DNA of 64,000 nucleotides from Aquimarina muelleri DSM 19832 (GTDB lineage Bacteria > Bacteroidota > Bacteroidia > Flavobacteriales > Flavobacteriaceae), in contig NZ_KE387188.1 in assembly GCF_000430665.1 (NCBI RefSeq), positions 97,360 through 161,359 on the forward strand, given 5' to 3'. Position 1 is the first letter of the stretch. Each line of letters starts with the position of its first letter. A program made the position numbers and the translations under genes. The notes below the pieces were generated by a model. That model did not search any database. It was not told the DNA's origin and worked only from the letters and a program-made list of their open reading frames with translations. Below, piece after piece: positions 63,564 through 64,000 of the stretch.

Positions 63564-64000
63564 ATGAAGTATTTTTCCACCTTATTGTTTTTAATGGTTA
63601 TTTTAACCAATTGTAGTTCTCCTAAAAAAGGAAATGTTATCATTACAGGTAATATTAAAGGATTAAAAAAAGGAACAGTATACCTGCAAAGAATACAAGA
63701 TACAATGTTGGTTAGTATTGATTCTGTAAAAATAGAAGGAGATTCTGAATTTGTTTTAACATCAGAAATACAAGAACCAGAAATACATTATTTATATTTG
63801 GATAAAGATGATGGAAAACAATATAATGATCGTATTGATTTTTTTGCAGAACCAGGAGAAATAAGAATTACAACCTCTGTTCTTGATTTTGAAAGAGACG
63901 TAAAAATAAAAGGAGGAAAAAATCAAGAAAAACTTCAAGAATATAAAAAAATGCTAAAAAGGTTTAATGACAGAAACCTTAGAATTATAAAAGAAGATTT
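63564..64000 (+). CDS. DUF4369 lipoprotein, cut by the window end
   Basis: Incomplete: the ATG at 63564 opens a frame that runs past 64000 (at least 145 codons). Signal with lipobox LTNC at Cys17, followed by a beta-sandwich of the DUF4369 type (VIITGNIKGLKKGTVYLQRI; VDSIDS-like VSIDSVKIEGDSEFV). Such proteins are often N-terminal to a thioredoxin domain in Bacteroidetes; here the C-terminus is out of view. Confidence 0.85.
   Translation, partial: MKYFSTLLFLMVILTNCSSPKKGNVIITGNIKGLKKGTVYLQRIQDTMLVSIDSVKIEGDSEFVLTSEIQEPEIHYLYLDKDDGKQYNDRIDFFAEPGEIRITTSVLDFERDVKIKGGKNQEKLQEYKKMLKRFNDRNLRIIKED

Noticed and set aside
1-64000. CRISPR arrays, insertion sequences, tRNA and rRNA genes
   Set aside because: No regularly spaced repeats, transposase motifs, or tRNA/rRNA-like sequences were found on reading through the window; short tRNAs cannot be excluded without a covariance search.

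Overview
The window looks like chromosomal core DNA of a marine-type Bacteroidetes bacterium, most likely family Flavobacteriaceae (an Aquimarina-like genus would fit). Reasons: low G+C; Bacteroidetes promoter boxes (TAnnTTTG) upstream of many genes; Bacteroidetes-style families (long NusB, DUF3276/PUR protein, DUF1573, TonB-receptor/beta-barrel proteins with carboxypeptidase-like N-terminal domains, DUF4369 lipoprotein, GG-leader peptides, seven-TM AraC regulators, astacin lipoprotein). I see no rRNA, tRNA, insertion sequence, prophage or CRISPR array. The genus is inference.

Layout. 1-7.5 kb: HMG-CoA lyase, LysE exporter, pyrD, pepT, the nusB-DUF1573-yajC operon and a leucine-type dehydrogenase. 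7.5-17.3 kb: ABC exporter half, DUF3276 protein, secreted M14 carboxypeptidase, thioredoxin-fold protein, a cyclophilin-FKBP fusion and two secreted proteins of unknown role. 17.3-22.7 kb: recQ, then the tight kpsF-tatC-CMD-lptB operon, which links LPS and export functions. 22.7-27.5 kb: CapA-like lipoprotein, DUF3160/YARHG lipoprotein, small lipoprotein and pssA on the minus strand. 27.6-28.1 kb: two tandem GG-leader Cys-rich peptide genes. 28.4-35.8 kb: lnt, an ABC-F ATPase, a degenerate methyltransferase-like gene, an AraC regulator, an NTF2-DJ-1 fusion and a PAS protein. 36-45 kb: ABC ATPase, Na+:solute symporter, CoA-binding protein, a candidate small RNA, a TonB-type barrel, fabH, and a TetR/ABC1-kinase pair. 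45-53 kb: htpG, a transmembrane LuxR regulator next to a second TonB-type barrel, then a compact MarR/CxxC locus. 53-64 kb: lipoproteins, astacin protease, DoxX protein, AraC/cupin regulator, S1/P1 nuclease, an alpha/beta hydrolase-HAD-M61 protease run, a DUF819 carrier and a DUF4369 lipoprotein cut by the window edge.

Most notable for follow-up: (1) at 50.7-52.7 kb, three near-identical palindromes sit before three transcription units, two directly on the promoter box, and all four encoded proteins (thioredoxin-like, secreted, DUF2024, MarR) carry a CxxC motif, which looks like an undescribed thiol- or metal-responsive regulon; (2) the tandem GG-leader peptides, with a conserved 5' region and leader but diverged cysteine-rich cores and no maturation genes nearby; (3) a structured element with its own terminator at 38.80-38.90 kb that fits a small RNA; (4) a long imperfect hairpin behind pepT; (5) several enzymes missing textbook residues (alpha/beta hydrolase without its Ser, RecQ without zinc cysteines, class 2 PyrD with a Cys base).
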